Source of the DNA: Pyrodictiaceae archaeon
GTDB lineage: Archaea > Thermoproteota > Thermoprotei_A > Sulfolobales > Pyrodictiaceae
Direction of reading: 5' to 3'
Assembly: GCA_027046525.1 (NCBI GenBank)
Contig: JALTYD010000183.1
Location: 1-6,904, forward strand
Length of the DNA stretch: 6,904 nt
Below, piece by piece: positions 5,910-6,904 of the stretch. A program made the translations under genes and the position numbers. How positions within the stretch are numbered: the first letter of the stretch is position 1; each line of letters opens with the position of its first letter. The notes under the pieces are model-generated. The model was not told the origin of the DNA, did no database searches, and was given only the letters and a program-made list of their open reading frames with translations.

Positions 5910-6605
5910 GTGAACCTAGAAGCATACAGGCCTCCGCTAGAAATACTAATACATGATGCTCTCCGAGCACTAGTTATGGGTATATGGGTTCTATTCGTCC
6001 TACACTATATCTCTAGATATGTATACAACTACTATGTACATAGGCTTGGAGAAGGGCCTGCTAGGTATATCTCTAGGAAGATAGTCCATATAGTAGCTGG
6101 AGGCTTAGTAGCTCTCTCTATACCATTCTTATTCCGTGAGCCATGGATACCTACACTTGCAGGTCTTGGACTAGCATTATACACTTATCTACCGCATAGA
6201 AAAGGAAAACTAATGTACTGGTTCCAGGACCCTAGTAATATCAGCGAAGTCTACTACTGTATAAGCTGGAGCTTAGCAGTTATAGTTTCTTGGGCATTTA
6301 ATGTATGGATAGGTATCTTCCCTCTATTCCTTATGAGTTTCGGCGATGGAGTAACAGGTATAATTAGAGGTTTTAGACACAAAAAGAGAGTAAAATCACT
6401 AGATGGTACTGTTGGGTTCCTAGCAGTATCTCTACCACTAGGCTACTTATTATTTGGAGTATTCGGCTTACTTGTTACTTTTGTATCAGCTTTCGTAGAA
6501 AAACTTGATATACTAGATGACAATATCGGTGTTCCATTAGTAAGTTTATCTCTACTAATAATAGCACATCTAGCAGGAGTATTACCACAGCCAGTACCAT
6601 TCTAG
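5910..6605 (+). CDS. Polyprenol/phytol (dolichol) kinase-like integral membrane protein
   Basis: 231 aa, GTG start; an in-frame TAG at 5877-5879 and no other start codon before 5910 fix the start. Six or seven hydrophobic segments are visible. Motifs of the CTP-dependent dolichol/phytol/farnesol kinase family within the CDP-diglyceride synthase superfamily are present in order: R56-KIVHIVAGG, D107-PSN, the FGDGVTGIIRG block (144-154), KSLDGTVGF (162-170) and the late E197-KLDILDDNIGVPL block. The expected reaction is CTP-dependent phosphorylation of an isoprenoid alcohol at the membrane. In archaea this could salvage geranylgeraniol-type alcohols for ether lipids or make dolichol phosphate carriers for glycosylation; the sequence does not decide between them. 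It has its own strong promoter and is transcribed away from the transporter operon. The length is in the range of plant and archaeal phytol-kinase-like proteins and shorter than eukaryotic dolichol kinase. Confidence 0.8.
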   Translation: MNLEAYRPPLEILIHDALRALVMGIWVLFVLHYISRYVYNYYVHRLGEGPARYISRKIVHIVAGGLVALSIPFLFREPWIPTLAGLGLALYTYLPHRKGKLMYWFQDPSNISEVYYCISWSLAVIVSWAFNVWIGIFPLFLMSFGDGVTGIIRGFRHKKRVKSLDGTVGFLAVSLPLGYLLFGVFGLLVTFVSAFVEKLDILDDNIGVPLVSLSLLIIAHLAGVLPQPVPF

Positions 6606-6734
6606 CACTCTACTAGCATCTAGACTAGTGGTGTTAAAAAGACTAGACCAAAAACAAATAAACCTAGTAGTTAATCCCCCTATCATATCACGAGGAGATA
6701 GTATAGTAGGTTAAGCTCATCTCTACACGAGTAG
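6606..6734 (+). promoter_or_regulatory. Gap before reverse gyrase, with weak promoter candidates
   Basis: 129 bp with no convincing gene. Three weak TATA-like stretches are visible: TTAAAAAG (6634-6641), AAACAAATAAACC (6651-6663) and GTATAGTAGG (6701-6710). The last is placed for a nearly leaderless transcript; the others would give leaders of about 50-70 nt. A GAGGAGAT at 6692-6699 looks like an SD but is 35 bases from the ATG. No T-rich terminator for the upstream kinase gene is obvious. Confidence 0.3.
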
Positions 6735-6739
6735 ATGAG
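6716..6739 (+). other. Hairpin overlapping the reverse gyrase start codon
   Basis: CTCAT (6716-6720) pairs with ATGAG (6735-6739), and CTAC (6723-6726) pairs with GTAG (6731-6734), leaving a CT bulge and an ACGA loop (6727-6730). The start ATG is inside the stem. It would exist in RNA only if transcription starts upstream of about 6716. It may be chance. Confidence 0.3.
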
Positions 6740-6904
6740 TTGGTGTAAGTATTTGAGTACACATATCCACGAGAAAGACCCTCTAGCAATATACTTGTAT
6801 TCTTGTCCCAACTGTAGAAGATCTACAGGTGATGATAGACTATATGTTGGACTTCCATGTCCTCGTTGTCTAAAAGAAGTCATCGAAGCTGAATCTAGGC
6901 TCGA
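6735..6904 (+). CDS. rgy: Reverse gyrase, N-terminal fragment (cut by window end)
   Basis: 56 complete codons from ATG 6735, open to the end of the window. The N-terminal zinc finger of reverse gyrase is clear: Y22-S-C24-P-N-C27, then DDRLYVGLP leading to C42-P-R-C45-L, i.e. C-x2-C-x14-C-x2-C, followed by a helix. In known reverse gyrases this is followed by a helicase-like domain and a type IA topoisomerase domain, giving a protein of about 1,100-1,250 aa that introduces positive supercoils and is found in essentially all hyperthermophiles. A TAG directly before the ATG in the same frame (6732-6734) excludes an upstream start. Whether this is one of the two paralogues common in crenarchaea cannot be told from the fragment. 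Confidence 0.85.
   Translation, partial: MSWCKYLSTHIHEKDPLAIYLYSCPNCRRSTGDDRLYVGLPCPRCLKEVIEAESRL

Noticed and set aside
6606..6640. Hairpin terminator after the kinase gene built on repeated CTAG/ACTAGT
   Set aside because: Only short 4-6 bp palindromes that are common throughout this DNA, and no T-run on the plus strand.
6683..6883. 66-aa minus-strand frame opposite the reverse gyrase start
   Set aside because: The plus strand encodes an unmistakable four-cysteine zinc finger here; the minus frame has no family features.
6829..6893. C/D-box sRNA-like pattern (GTGATGA followed about 55 bases later by CTGA)
   Set aside because: No internal D'/C' boxes or terminal stem, and it lies within the reverse gyrase coding sequence.

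Overview
The window looks like a piece of a hyperthermophilic archaeal chromosome, most likely a crenarchaeote of the Desulfurococcales type. The right edge holds the zinc-finger N-terminus of a reverse gyrase, the hallmark protein of hyperthermophiles. Genes overlap tightly, start codons are often GTG or TTG, Shine-Dalgarno (SD) sites are GAGGT/GGTGAT-like, one TATA box is very clear, and the membrane lipid-type kinase is of an archaeal kind. G+C is about 40% by eye. Codon choice is strongly skewed to CTA, ATA, GTA and AGA, and the tetranucleotide CTAG is unusually common. The genus cannot be fixed from this sequence.

Left third (62-3062, + strand): a tight three-gene operon. It encodes an AtuA/DUF1446-family protein, a small DUF4387 protein and an MmgE/PrpD-family protein. 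The junctions are 7-nt and 1-nt overlaps, each preceded by a good SD. MmgE/PrpD enzymes dehydrate, isomerise or decarboxylate small polycarboxylic acids. No function is known to me for the AtuA/DUF4387 pair, so the operon is a candidate uncharacterised catabolic enzyme system. The small DUF4387 protein resembles the C-terminal domain that is fused to AtuA in other organisms, which suggests a split two-subunit enzyme. This is the best candidate here for undescribed biology.

Middle (3047-5754, - strand): a two-gene ABC importer of the thiamine type, with a membrane-anchored ThiB-like binding protein followed by a ThiP-like double-length permease (22-nt overlap). No ATPase gene is present on either side within the window. 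Its 3' end overlaps the end of the first operon by 16 bp in convergent orientation.

Right third: a 155-bp divergent intergenic region (5755-5909) carries a strong + strand TATA box, a perfect 14-bp palindrome and a pair of near-identical 12-bp direct repeats. It drives a polyprenol/phytol-kinase-like membrane protein (5910-6605, +). After a 129-bp gap the reverse gyrase gene begins at 6735 and runs off the window. A small hairpin overlaps its start codon. No tRNA, rRNA, CRISPR array, insertion sequence or integrase was seen.
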